Assembly (NCBI GenBank): GCA_046546375.1
Contig: JBKGXV010000007.1
Location: 15,720 to 79,719, forward strand
Length of the DNA: 64,000 bases
From: JAEZKC01 sp046546375
Lineage (GTDB): Bacteria; Fibrobacterota; Chitinivibrionia; Chitinivibrionales; Chitinispirillaceae
Reading direction: 5' to 3'
The stretch's first letter is position 1, and each line of letters opens with the position of its first letter. The notes under the pieces were generated by a model. The model did not search any database, had not been told where the DNA came from, and saw nothing but the letters and a program-made list of their open reading frames with translations. Below, in pieces: positions 1 to 8,704 of this stretch. A program made the translations under genes and the position numbers.

Positions 1-1400
1 GCTTTACGGCCTGATTAAGCATGGAGGCAGCCTGCTTGAGGGTGCCTTTTTTCTGGGAATAGATGATACCCAGGCGCATAAAATTTCTGGAGTCCTTGGG
101 GAAAGCTTTGACATTTGCAGTGTAGGATTTTACAGCCTGCTTCTGATCGGCTTTCTCCACAAGATACGCTCTCTTGTAGGAAACATCCGGATCGACAACT
201 TTCGGCAAAGCTGTGTATGCAGCATAAGCTTCAGCAGCTTTTTCAGGCTTTTTAAGTTCCTCATAGCAGATACCAAGCGGCTTGAGAACCTTCTTGAGCA
301 CGGAATGTTTTACACCCTTTGACTTCCATACCTTGCTGAACAGCTCGGAAGCCTTCTTGTAGTCCTTGGTCTGGAAATAGGAATCACCCAAGTTCACCTT
401 GTAAGTCAGATTCTGCAGCTTGGAGCTTTTAACCAGTTCAAAGTATTTGATGGCATTTTTGTACTGCTCTTTGCCATGCTCGAAAGTTCCCACTTTCAAA
501 GCCACATTCTCATCTGAAGGATTCTTCTCGAGATATTTCTTGTAGGTCTTTATTGCCTCTTTTTCTTTTCCGAGCTTGGCCTGAAGGTCACCCAGAGCCT
601 TGAATTCCTCTTTAGCCTTTGGATTCAGAAGAACCACCTGCTCGTAGGAGATGACTGCGTTTTTGGTATCGCCGCTCTTTGCCTGGCACTCTGCATAAGA
701 GGTCAGAAGTTCCACATTCTTGGATTCGGTTTCCAAAGCCCCTTTGTACATCTTTACAGCTTCGGAATACTTTTTCTGCTTTTTGTAGATATCTCCGAGT
801 GCTGCATAAGTCACCGCATCGGCTTCACCGGCTTTGATGGCAGCATTGCCCACAGTGATTATCTCATCATCAAGTTTCTTGTCTATGAGAATACTCAGGT
901 AATCTTTGTAGATACCCTTTGTTTCCGGATCTATCTTGCGGGCTTCTCTGAAGGCGTTCAAAGCCCCCTCGATTTCCTTCTGTTCATAAAGCAGCTTACC
1001 TAGACTCTTCTGGGCTTCAGCTGTTTCGGGCTTGAGTGCCAGAAACTTCTTGAGATTCTGTACTGCTTCCTTTTTGTTATTCTGAGAGAGTGCAATATCA
1101 TAGAGACTCTTGAATACTTTGGCATCCTCAGGAGTAAGTTTCGCCAAATCCTTAAGAAGCACATAAGCGGTGTTTTTGTCCTTTTTGTTCATACTGTATG
1201 TAACCAGACGTTTGCGGGCTTCTATGTTCTTCTGATCCGAAGCCACAATTTTCCTGTCCAGTTCAGCCAAAGACTCTCTCTCTGCCTTCATTTTCTCAGC
1301 ATCATCCGCTTTTTCCAGAGCATCTATGAGTTTCAACCTGATGGAAACCTCATCCGGCTTCAACTCTTTTGCCTTGGCAAGATGAGCTGCAGCTTCCTTT
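1..1400 (-). repeat. Copy B of ~1668-bp in-gene duplication (TPR protein)
   Basis: The C-terminal copy, offset by 1668 bp from copy A and running out of the window at position 1. See copy A for the matching blocks. Divergence is substantial at the protein level, so the duplication is old. Confidence 0.7.
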
Positions 1401-3571
1401 GGACGGTCGGTATGAGTATACCCTTCGGCCAGCAAAAGCCTGGTTTCCAGATCATCGGGAGAGGCAGTGAGGACTTTTTCCAGATTGGCCACACCGGCTT
1501 TATACTTCTTGCGATCGATTTGTATTGCCCCAACCCGCTTGTTTGCCGCCTTATGCAGCGGCTTGAGTTCAAGCAGTTTTGAATACGCTTCCAGTTCTCC
1601 GTCTGTATTTTTCAACTTTCCGTATACTTCTCCCAGAGTCTCCCATATAACCGGAATAGTATCTTGGAGATTTGAAGCGGCACGAAGCTGCTTGACAGCA
1701 CCAGACAAAGTTGCCTTTTCTTCGGAATAAATAAGACCAAGCCTCAGGAAACTTCTGTGATCCTTTGGAAACTCCTTTGTATTTGCCTGGTACATTTTTA
1801 TCGCTGTTTTTTTATCCTTGTCTTCTCTGAGATAAGCTTTAAGATAGGAAGCCTCGACATCCTTAACACTGGCAAGCCCGGTATACGCATTGTAGGCATC
1901 CGCAGCTTTCACTTTGTCACCACTCTTCTCATAACATTTCGCCAGAGGAAGCAGTGTACCGACCAGTACTTTTTCTTTCGGTTTGGCAGCTTTGACCTTT
2001 TCGAAATAGGAAATGGCCTGCTTGCAGTCCTTTATCTGGTAATAGGCATCACCCAGAGAGAACAGAAGTTGCGTCGTCTGAAGTTTCTTGTCGCTGACTT
2101 TCTTCAGATATTCAATAGCGTTTTTGTAATTCTTGTTGTCATATTCATACAAACCGATTGTGGAAGCGACTTCCTGATCTGTGGGGACCTTAGTCAGATA
2201 TTTTTTGTAAAGCTCGATTCCTTCCTTCTTTTTCCCGGACTTCACAGTGAGATCACCGAGTGTTTTATACTCCTTAGTGGCATTGGAATCCAGAAGAACA
2301 ATCTGCTGATAGGAAACGATGGCATTCTTAGTGTCACCGGAGGCAGCCTGACACTCGGCAAGCTGATTGAGCAGATCCAGATTCTGCTTATCAAGATCAA
2401 GCGCGCTCTGGTACATTTTTATGGCGTTTGCATAGTCCTTGCGCTTTTTGTAGATATTACCTGCAGAGGCATACATATCCGCATCAGCTTCTTTCATGGA
2501 AACAGCCTTGAGGATCACTTTCAGGGCCTCGTCCTCCAGATTCTTCTCAAGCACAATCCTGCTGTAATTCTTGTATAGACCTTTGGCCTTGGGATCGAGC
2601 CTAAGGGTCTTGCGATACTGCGCAAGAGCACCGTCCATGTCACCGGATTCAAAAAGAAGATCCCCCAAACGCTTCACCGCGGAAACATCGCTTGAATCCA
2701 GCAGAAGGAAATTCTTCAGGTAAAGAATTCCATCCTTTTTATTGTCCTGCTTAAGAGACATCTTGTAAAGATGCTCGAAAGGTTTGGGATCTTCGGGAGT
2801 GAGAAGTGCTAGTTCTTTATACAGACGCATTGCAGTCTTTGTATCCTTCTTTTCCATGGAATAGGCAGCCAGCCTCTGGCGGGATTTGACATCCTTGGAA
2901 TCCAAAGCCACAATCTGAGGATCGACTTCGGCAAGTTTCTCTCTGTTATCGAGATTTTCATAGCAGACTGCCAGTTTTCTCCAGAAATCCAATGCTTTGG
3001 GTTTTTTGGAAACTATGACTTCAAGGTGGGGAGCTGCTTCACCAAACTTCTTATTGGTGTAAAGAATACGGGCCAGAATAAGTCGTGACTGCATTGTCTC
3101 AGGATCAAGGGCAACCGCGGATTCGGCAGCATCACGTGCCTTGTCCCAATCCTTCAATTTTGAAGCGGCAATCGCTATTCCTTCTGCAGCTTTGGCACTG
3201 CTTTGAAGGAGATGACTTTTCTGGAAGTGCTGAAGCGCTTCCTTGTAGTTTTTGCCCTTAAGTTCGAATTTTCCGAATTCAAGCAGAGCTCCCGGATGAC
3301 TGGGATTCGCCTTGAGAGCACCTTCATAACAGGCTCTGGCTTTTTTCTGAGCATCGGAATCGCCTTTGAGATTCTCATAGGCTGTTGCCAACATCAGCCA
3401 TACATCCACAGTCCGAGAATCTGAAGCAAGTTTTTCTCCATGCTCGACAGCTTTCTCATACTTGCCTTTGTCGACAAGTTTTTTCAATTTCTCATCAGCT
3501 GAAACGCTTAAAGCCAGAATCATGATCATCAGTAAGGCAAAAGCATTCTTCCCACTGCTAAAGCCACCCAT
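1..3571 (-). CDS. Very large exported tetratricopeptide-repeat protein, C-terminus beyond window
   Basis: The frame is open from the ATG at 3569-3571 to the window edge, so at least 1190 residues are present and the stop is not seen. The first ~27 residues form a signal peptide (basic start, then a Leu/Met/Ile core, ending near SVSADEK). Everything after it is TPR-like helical hairpins with typical W/L/G/Y/A-F-A-P spacing, such as YKEALQHF and YANAIKMYQSAL, rich in Lys and Glu. The protein is probably periplasmic or exported and acts as a protein-interaction scaffold; no enzymatic domain is visible. The gene contains a long internal duplication: residues encoded around 3068-1669 recur at about 1400-1 with an offset of 1668 bp (556 codons). 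No partner can be named from the sequence. An antisense open frame at 1757-2578 is a shadow of this gene. Confidence 0.85.
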   Translation of the reverse strand, partial: MGGFSSGKNAFALLMIMILALSVSADEKLKKLVDKGKYEKAVEHGEKLASDSRTVDVWLMLATAYENLKGDSDAQKKARACYEGALKANPSHPGALLEFGKFELKGKNYKEALQHFQKSHLLQSSAKAAEGIAIAASKLKDWDKARDAAESAVALDPETMQSRLILARILYTNKKFGEAAPHLEVIVSKKPKALDFWRKLAVCYENLDNREKLAEVDPQIVALDSKDVKSRQRLAAYSMEKKDTKTAMRLYKELALLTPEDPKPFEHLYKMSLKQDNKKDGILYLKNFLLLDSSDVSAVKRLGDLLFESGDMDGALAQYRKTLRLDPKAKGLYKNYSRIVLEKNLEDEALKVILKAVSMKEADADMYASAGNIYKKRKDYANAIKMYQSALDLDKQNLDLLNQLAECQAASGDTKNAIVSYQQIVLLDSNATKEYKTLGDLTVKSGKKKEGIELYKKYLTKVPTDQEVASTIGLYEYDNKNYKNAIEYLKKVSDKKLQTTQLLFSLGDAYYQIKDCKQAISYFEKVKAAKPKEKVLVGTLLPLAKCYEKSGDKVKAADAYNAYTGLASVKDVEASYLKAYLREDKDKKTAIKMYQANTKEFPKDHRSFLRLGLIYSEEKATLSGAVKQLRAASNLQDTIPVIWETLGEVYGKLKNTDGELEAYSKLLELKPLHKAANKRVGAIQIDRKKYKAGVANLEKVLTASPDDLETRLLLAEGYTHTDRPKEAAAHLAKAKELKPDEVSIRLKLIDALEKADDAEKMKAERESLAELDRKIVASDQKNIEARKRLVTYSMNKKDKNTAYVLLKDLAKLTPEDAKVFKSLYDIALSQNNKKEAVQNLKKFLALKPETAEAQKSLGKLLYEQKEIEGALNAFREARKIDPETKGIYKDYLSILIDKKLDDEIITVGNAAIKAGEADAVTYAALGDIYKKQKKYSEAVKMYKGALETESKNVELLTSYAECQAKSGDTKNAVISYEQVVLLNPKAKEEFKALGDLQAKLGKEKEAIKTYKKYLEKNPSDENVALKVGTFEHGKEQYKNAIKYFELVKSSKLQNLTYKVNLGDSYFQTKDYKKASELFSKVWKSKGVKHSVLKKVLKPLGICYEELKKPEKAAEAYAAYTALPKVVDPDVSYKRAYLVEKADQKQAVKSYTANVKAFPKDSRNFMRLGIIYSQKKGTLKQAASMLNQAVK
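1669..3068 (-). repeat. Copy A of ~1668-bp in-gene duplication (TPR protein)
   Basis: The N-terminal copy of a 556-codon tandem unit. Matching blocks, copy A versus copy B: LAEVDPQIVALDSKDV / LAELDRKIVASDQKNI; YSMEKKDTKTA / YSMNKKDKNTA; LAECQAASGDTKNA / YAECQAKSGDTKNA; FPKDHRSFLRLGLIYS / FPKDSRNFMRLGIIYS. The order and spacing are the same across the whole stretch, which suggests duplication of a block of about 15 TPRs rather than chance similarity between single TPRs. Boundaries are approximate. Confidence 0.7.
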
Positions 3572-3680
3572 AGACTCCCCCTTTTTGCTTTGAATTGATA
3601 TTCACAACATTTTTTCCGAAAAAAGATTTTACATCTGCTTGGAAGGCAAAAACAACAAAATGCATATATCCGATCCGTAT

Positions 3681-3706
3681 TTCTGACTCCCGGCAGACAG
3701 TCAGAA
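3681..3706. repeat. 8-bp inverted repeat upstream of TPR gene
   Basis: TTCTGACT at 3681-3688 and AGTCAGAA at 3699-3706 form a perfect 8-bp inverted repeat with a 10-nt centre. It lies about 110 bp upstream of the TPR start codon, so it could be an operator or a leader hairpin. No T-tract follows on either strand, so it is not a standard terminator. Confidence 0.4.
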
Positions 3707-3913
3707 TATACTAGTTACCAAAATAAAATCCGCTTACAACCTCTGCCAAGAAACAGAGGAATGTTTTTACCCTTCAAAGAAATAATATCTCGCTCAGCTT
3801 TTAAACCTTACATATAAATAAATCAAAAAAACAACAGTTAAATCCTTAAAAATGATGCATTTCCGTCTTTTAAGCCGTGCAATCCACCCTTTTTTCCGAT
3901 TCTGATCCCAAAT

Positions 3914-3957
3914 AAAAAAATCCGACAGAACAGCTGATAACCAACTGCTCCATCGGA
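3914..3957 (-). terminator. Intrinsic terminator of the lichenase gene
   Basis: On the minus strand a long stem (5' arm 3957-3942, 3' arm 3936-3921, ends TCCGA/TCGGA, interior mismatches mostly G-U compatible) is followed by seven T residues (3920-3914). It begins 31 nt after the stop codon of the lichenase gene. Confidence 0.85.
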
Positions 3958-3987
3958 CATTCACCCGTATATTTTCTGATAGACTAC

Positions 3988-5064
3988 CTATTCACACGAA
4001 ATCACCTTCGAAACGGCCGTACTCCCTCCAATACTCAATTTTGCCATATATGTCCCGCTTCTGATGTGATCCAGATCGGAAATATGAAGCTGATGCGAAC
4101 CTGAAACTGAAAAGTCCCTCTTCATTTTTGCTATTACCCTGCCGGAAAGATCCACAAGCTGCAGTCCAACAATTCCAGGACTGTTCAACTCAAACAGTGC
4201 CGAAAGCTTTCCCGACTCGTACTTCACTACAGATCCATCCATCATACCTGTCCTGTTTACCTTGATCGCCCCTGTACTGGCCTCATCCTGAGGCACCGTA
4301 ATATTCTCAAGTCCGTTACCATCCATATCCGTAAGCGCAAGCACAAGAGTCCCATCCTGTATCACTACATTATCGGGATCAAATTGAGTGAAATCCTCAA
4401 TTGTATGCGTCCCCTTGTCCCAGCGCTGACTGTCAAATGACTCAAAATCATCCTCCCAGGCTAAGCTGAATTCCCCTGTTTCGATATCATAAGAGTAATA
4501 ACGGATCCAGTTCACGTACTGATACCGGGGAAGAATCGAGGGATCAAACTCCCCTACCCAATCAGAAATGTCATTGGCCCACATATTAAACCGGTATGAC
4601 TGCGGAATGTCCCTGCAATCCTTTATCTGATTCTCATCATCATCGGCTTCCGTTCTCCTCACCTCTTCACCATCGAAAAGGAACGCGATATAATCGGGAG
4701 TCCATTCGATTGCATACGTGTGATAGTCCTGCGAAGGATCGACCTCCAGAGGAGGATAATATTCCGACGTTATCCGCTGCTCTGCAGTGCCGGTGATAAT
4801 ATTGGTCTGAAACCGGTCTGTATACCGCCCCAGAACCTCGATATCAATCTCCCTCCAGGGATTTTCGGAATCTGGCATCCAGCCGTCATTCTCGAAGGTG
4901 AAAAATGTGGAAAGAATCCCGCTTCCGGAGGCAGTTTTCATCCGCACTTCATACCTGCCGTAAAGCTGCTGAGTTTTTGAAAACAGTTCGCCGCCACGAA
5001 CCTGAACTTGTGAAAAGACCATGGACTGAGCCAGCATAAGCACCACCAGCACTTTCTTCATCAT
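3988..5064 (-). CDS. Secreted circularly permuted GH16 beta-1,3-1,4-glucanase (lichenase)
   Basis: 358 residues. A signal peptide (about 1-18, ending SMVFSQ) is followed by a GH16 catalytic domain whose motif WREIDIEVLG carries the nucleophile/Asp/acid-base triad E72, D74, E76. The order of the domain matches the naturally circularly permuted lichenase of Fibrobacter succinogenes: the catalytic-motif half comes first, and the segment that is N-terminal in ordinary bacterial lichenases (AWEDDFESFDSQRWDKGTH) comes after it at about residues 205-265. It should cleave mixed-linkage beta-glucan outside the cell. The last ~75 residues (VGLQLVDLSGRVIAKM to the end) resemble a T9SS/Fibrobacter-type C-terminal sorting or adhesion domain. 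The regulator gene diverges from it across a 132-bp gap, which suggests local control. Confidence in family and permutation is high; substrate is inferred. Confidence 0.9.
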   Translation of the reverse strand: MMKKVLVVLMLAQSMVFSQVQVRGGELFSKTQQLYGRYEVRMKTASGSGILSTFFTFENDGWMPDSENPWREIDIEVLGRYTDRFQTNIITGTAEQRITSEYYPPLEVDPSQDYHTYAIEWTPDYIAFLFDGEEVRRTEADDDENQIKDCRDIPQSYRFNMWANDISDWVGEFDPSILPRYQYVNWIRYYSYDIETGEFSLAWEDDFESFDSQRWDKGTHTIEDFTQFDPDNVVIQDGTLVLALTDMDGNGLENITVPQDEASTGAIKVNRTGMMDGSVVKYESGKLSALFELNSPGIVGLQLVDLSGRVIAKMKRDFSVSGSHQLHISDLDHIRSGTYMAKLSIGGSTAVSKVISCE

Positions 5065-5136
5065 ATAACCACTCCCTTCCTATAGAGTCTTGTTCAATTC
5101 CAATTAAAAGATAGCACTTTTCCCAATTGCTCACAG

Positions 5137-5173
5137 CAGTGAAAAATTACATATTTTAAACAAGCGTTCACTG
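5137..5173. promoter_or_regulatory. Candidate operator between lichenase and regulator genes
   Basis: CAGTGAA (5137-5143) and TTCACTG (5167-5173) form an inverted repeat with 30-bp centre-to-centre spacing, about three helical turns; a further TTCAC follows at 5174-5178. It sits in the 132-bp divergent region, where the neighbouring GntR/LacI-like regulator would be expected to bind. Binding is inferred. Confidence 0.4.
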
Positions 5174-5196
5174 TTCACCTTTTCATCGGATGATTA

Positions 5197-6756
5197 ATGC
5201 GCAGATCCGAACCTGCCGGACAAAAAGTGAGAACTACAGTTTTGCAGCTTCTGGAAAAAAGCAGCACCATCAAACTGCCCTCGATCCGTGAGCTTGCCCG
5301 GGGGTGTGAGGTCAGCATCGCCACAGCATGGAAAGAGATCAAACGCCTCGAAAAAGAGGGAGTTCTGGTCACCAAGTGGGGGCACCAGACCAGCCCCGCA
5401 GCTTTGAAAACAAAAGAGATCCCAAAAAAAGACTCTGAATGGCCCAAATGGAAAAGTGTCAGAGAGAAACTGAAAAAAGAGATCCAAGCTGGAGTCTACC
5501 CGCCCGAAACCATGCTTCCGTCCAGAAAAATGCTTCAGGCGAAATATGGAATATCTTTTCAGACTTTAACCAAATCTCTGCAGGCCCTGGGCGCATCGGG
5601 CATTATTAATCGCAAGGGATACAGATATATCGTTTCTCCACCTAAACCCAGGCAAAGATGGCGTCCCACGATAGTGGTCATAGGAGCGGGTATACGCCCA
5701 GGTACTCCCAAAATCGAATCGGAGAGAGAAAGGGATTTCTACCATTTTTTATTGGTGGAAGCCCAGACAGCTCAAGTGAATCTGGAATTCATAACCTACG
5801 ATGACTGGTCCGCACAGCCGGTATTCTATACACCCCAAGGGAAAAAAGTCCGCTATCTGTCGGAGAATGAGGATGTGCTGGGATATCTTGTTTCCTCCTG
5901 GCACATAAAAAATCTAAACGAATGTCTGATATCATTTCCCTCTTCGAAAAAACAGGTATCCGTCTGGATCGAAAACCCTTCGGGATATTCCTGCAACCAA
6001 AGGAGCGCCTGTACATTTTACAATATCGGCTATTCACCACTTCCCGGACAACAGATGGGAGACTACCTGCTCGGACTCGGTCACAGGGAGGTGGCCTACA
6101 TATCCCCGTTTCACGGCAGCACATGGTCCCAAGACCGCCTTTGCGGACTCGTGCATTCCTTTGAAAAAGCCGGTCCTGAGTACAGAGTTCACCCGTTTAC
6201 TCCAGGTAACGCGGAAAGCGAATGGTCTTTCACAGATGAGATCATTCAACAGAACGGGACAGAAGAACTTCTTGATATGAAAAAAATCACACGCAATCTG
6301 CCCATTCATTTCGAAAGCAGATGCGACAGGCTGAAATCGGAAGGATTGAAACTGCTCCGGGATGCCCGCATTCTCGACGTTCTGAAAGAGCCGATTCACC
6401 ACATTTTAGAAAATAAAGAGATTACTGCTGTTGTTGCAGCAAATGATCTGTGTGCGCTTCTGATACTCAATTTTCTCAAGTGGCTCAAAGTACCCATTCC
6501 ACAACGTCTCTCCATAGCAGGATTCGACGATACTTTTGAGGGACTCGCACAAGGTCTGAGCAGCTACAGTTTCAACACCCGCTCTCTTGTGAAAGAGATG
6601 ATTGAAAATGCTACATCCTCTTCTTCAGAAAGGACTTTCGGTAAAACACGCTTCTTTGAGGGAAGAGTAGTGGAAAGAGGAAGCACCGGAGTTGCAGAAA
6701 AGCACATCACTCGAAATCCCTGTACTGGATATCATAGGAATACCCCTGCTCAGTGA
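5197..6756 (+). CDS. Transcriptional regulator: two winged-helix domains plus LacI-type ligand-binding domain
   Basis: 519 residues. The N-terminus holds two consecutive winged helix-turn-helix segments: residues ~10-60 (LPSIRELARGCEVSIATAWK) and a clearer GntR-type one at ~85-147 (IQAGVYPPETMLPSRKML). The rest, from about 156, looks like a periplasmic-binding-protein/LacI sensor fold (GDYLLGLGHREVAYISP; IPQRLSIAGFDDTFEG), the usual fold for sugar effectors. GntR DNA-binding domains joined to LacI-like sensors are known (AraR type); a second DNA-binding domain in front is unusual. It diverges from the lichenase gene, so control by a glucan-derived sugar is a fair inference. The 3' end overlaps the convergent XPB gene by 50 bp. 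Confidence 0.85.
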   Translation: MRRSEPAGQKVRTTVLQLLEKSSTIKLPSIRELARGCEVSIATAWKEIKRLEKEGVLVTKWGHQTSPAALKTKEIPKKDSEWPKWKSVREKLKKEIQAGVYPPETMLPSRKMLQAKYGISFQTLTKSLQALGASGIINRKGYRYIVSPPKPRQRWRPTIVVIGAGIRPGTPKIESERERDFYHFLLVEAQTAQVNLEFITYDDWSAQPVFYTPQGKKVRYLSENEDVLGYLVSSWHIKNLNECLISFPSSKKQVSVWIENPSGYSCNQRSACTFYNIGYSPLPGQQMGDYLLGLGHREVAYISPFHGSTWSQDRLCGLVHSFEKAGPEYRVHPFTPGNAESEWSFTDEIIQQNGTEELLDMKKITRNLPIHFESRCDRLKSEGLKLLRDARILDVLKEPIHHILENKEITAVVAANDLCALLILNFLKWLKVPIPQRLSIAGFDDTFEGLAQGLSSYSFNTRSLVKEMIENATSSSSERTFGKTRFFEGRVVERGSTGVAEKHITRNPCTGYHRNTPAQ

Positions 6757-8395
6757 GAAAGAGTTGACGGTTCATGGCGAAATCCAGCTCCTTTGACTCC
6801 CTGGTGACAATGGAGTAGAAAACAGCCTGTTCCCCGCTTTTTTTGGGTCTCAGAATTCTGCCCAGCCTTTGCGCTTCCTCCTGACGGGAACCGAAAGATC
6901 CCGATATCTGGATCGCGACATTGGCGTCGGGAAGATCAATGGCGAAATTACCCACCTTGGAAAGGATCAGTACTTTTATCAATCCGTTTCTGAATCCGTT
7001 ATACAGTTCATCTCTCTTTTTATTGGGGGTAGCTCCGGTAATGATGGGGGCATCGAATTCCCTGGCAAAAGATTCGAGTTGGGATATATACTGCCCTATT
7101 ATGAGGATATTATCACCCGTATGCTTCTGGATGAGTTCCCCGGCCACCTTGAGTTTGTTTGGGTTTTCATACGCCAGCCGGATCTGCTGTTTTGGGGCAA
7201 GCGAAAGGTAATGAAGTTTCTCGGCTTGAGGGAGATCGATTCGTATCTCCACACATTTGGCTGTGGCGATCCAGCCCTGCCGTTCGAGATCCTTCCAGGG
7301 CACATCGAATTTCTTGGGGCCGATCAAAGTGAACACATCATTTTCATGTCCGTCCTCCCGTATGAGAGTGGCAGTCAGTCCCAGCCTGCGCCGAGCTTGT
7401 ATTTCGGCGGTGAACTTGAATATGGGAGCCGGAAGCAGATGTACTTCATCATAAATAATAAGTCCCCAGTTTTCCGAATTGAAGATGTCGAAATGCAGAA
7501 ACTGATCACCTTTTTTTCTTCTGTATGTGAGAATCTGGTATGTTGCAAGGGTTACCGGCTTTACTTCCTTAAGCTCTCCGCTGTACTCGCCGATATCATC
7601 CTCAGTCAGACTCGACTTGTCCAGTATTTCCCGCTTCCACTGACGGGCTGCCGTGATATTGGTAACCAGGATGAGCGTTCTGCGCTTGAGAAGAGTCATG
7701 GCATAGATTCCCACAACGGTTTTTCCCGCACCGCAGGGAAGCACAACCACTCCACTGCCTCCGGGCGACTGGGCGTTACCGATAAAACTTTCAGCAGCCT
7801 GGCGTTGATATCCTCTGATGGAGAAAGTGTTACCCTCAGCAGTTACGTTTCTTAAAGAAATATCGTAGGGATCCCCATCCACATATCCGGCCAGATCGTG
7901 AGCAGGATAGCCCAGACTGATCAGGACCTGTTTTATGAGTCCCCGGTGCTGAGCAGAAACGCTGACACTGTTTTCATCAATCGATCTACCCACCAAAGGC
8001 TTCATCATGGGGTGGAGGCAGAGATGCTTGAGCAGGGCGGCATCAGGTGACCGCAGCATCAGTCCTTCAGGACCGCTTTCGAGCACAATTTTCCCGAAAC
8101 GTCCCATGAGCTCCACAATGTCATCCACCACATTCTGAGGCAGAGGGTATTTGGAGAATTCCTCGAGTCTCTTCACCACCTCTTCACTTTCAAGCCCAAG
8201 TGATGCCGCATTCCAGAGCGAAAGTGGTGTGATGGAATAGGTATGTATGTATTCAGGACTCTTGTCCAGGTGAGCAAACTGGCTTATGGCGTTGCGAGCC
8301 TCCACAAACAGTGAATTATTGACCTCCAGCAGAATTGTGCTGTTACTCTGGATTATGAGTGGATTCTGGGGATTGAACATGCTTTGTGAATTCAT
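6707..8395 (-). CDS. XPB/Rad25-family DNA helicase (bacterial)
   Basis: 562 residues, SF2 helicase. An N-terminal helicase-associated region (~10-185) precedes the ATPase core: Walker A LPCGAGKT at 219-226, DEVH box at 316-319, then TATLIRED with the R-E-D motif (346-348) characteristic of XPB, and a C-terminal lobe with QRLGRILRPKKSG (motif VI). Bacterial and archaeal XPB proteins are 3'-5' DNA translocases of uncertain role, perhaps repair or transcription-coupled; no Bax1 or other nuclease partner is adjacent here. It is monocistronic and convergent with the regulator gene. The family assignment is firm; the biological role is not known from context. Confidence 0.9.
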   Translation of the reverse strand: MNSQSMFNPQNPLIIQSNSTILLEVNNSLFVEARNAISQFAHLDKSPEYIHTYSITPLSLWNAASLGLESEEVVKRLEEFSKYPLPQNVVDDIVELMGRFGKIVLESGPEGLMLRSPDAALLKHLCLHPMMKPLVGRSIDENSVSVSAQHRGLIKQVLISLGYPAHDLAGYVDGDPYDISLRNVTAEGNTFSIRGYQRQAAESFIGNAQSPGGSGVVVLPCGAGKTVVGIYAMTLLKRRTLILVTNITAARQWKREILDKSSLTEDDIGEYSGELKEVKPVTLATYQILTYRRKKGDQFLHFDIFNSENWGLIIYDEVHLLPAPIFKFTAEIQARRRLGLTATLIREDGHENDVFTLIGPKKFDVPWKDLERQGWIATAKCVEIRIDLPQAEKLHYLSLAPKQQIRLAYENPNKLKVAGELIQKHTGDNILIIGQYISQLESFAREFDAPIITGATPNKKRDELYNGFRNGLIKVLILSKVGNFAIDLPDANVAIQISGSFGSRQEEAQRLGRILRPKKSGEQAVFYSIVTRESKELDFAMNRQLFLTEQGYSYDIQYRDFE

Positions 8396-8416
8396 TATCC
8401 GGTTACCGTTTTCTAG

Positions 8417-8541
8417 TTAGTTCAGCTCTTTTCCGTTCGCCACAATCTTCGCTACCTCAATCGCAGTCTGAAACGGTTCGGATGCCACATTCTTAAGATC
8501 AGCTTATCTGGTTTATCGTACATTACGTGCCGGATGAGCAT
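8417..8541 (-). pseudogene. Possible remnant of a small minus-strand gene, frameshifted
   Basis: Reading the minus strand from an ATG at 8539-8541 gives MLIRHVMYDKPDKLIL. About where that frame turns to junk, another frame gives NVASEPFQTAIEVAKIVANG and ends KELN at a TAA (8417-8419). The second segment has protein-like composition and hydrophobic periodicity. Joining them needs a single frameshift near 8490-8500. No family is recognised, and the whole thing may be chance. Confidence 0.2.
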
Positions 8542-8704
8542 TATTACAGCCAACCTGGGCAAAACTTATAAAATAATAATTAAGTCCGGCAAAATGAGCT
8601 TTCTTCAACATATCCGAAAAGAATAGCAAAAAAAGTGTAACTTTCCTACCAGAGCCGGCCTGCAACCGGGATTAGGGGAGCAGACCACACCCCGCGTTTA
8701 TTGA

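Larger units (their letters stand above)
3572..3987. other. 416-bp intergenic region between TPR gene and lichenase gene
   Basis: AT-rich non-coding stretch. It must carry the promoter of the minus-strand TPR gene, but I cannot pick a convincing -35/-10 pair. It holds an 8-bp inverted repeat (3681-3706) and, at its right end, the intrinsic terminator of the lichenase gene (3914-3957). No open frame of interest is seen. Confidence 0.6.

Noticed and set aside
1757..2578. Long plus-strand open frame (273 codons) inside the TPR gene
   Set aside because: It is antisense to a clear TPR protein; its translation is Phe/Ile/Leu-rich and looks like the complement of Lys/Glu-rich codons.
1..3500. Repetitive appearance that could suggest a CRISPR array or tandem DNA repeats
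   Set aside because: Repeats are protein-level TPR units in one frame; there are no short identical DNA repeats with unique spacers.
6869..7855. Plus-strand open frame of 328 codons opposite the XPB helicase
   Set aside because: Shadow of a gene with complete helicase motifs on the other strand; no family features and no ribosome-binding site.
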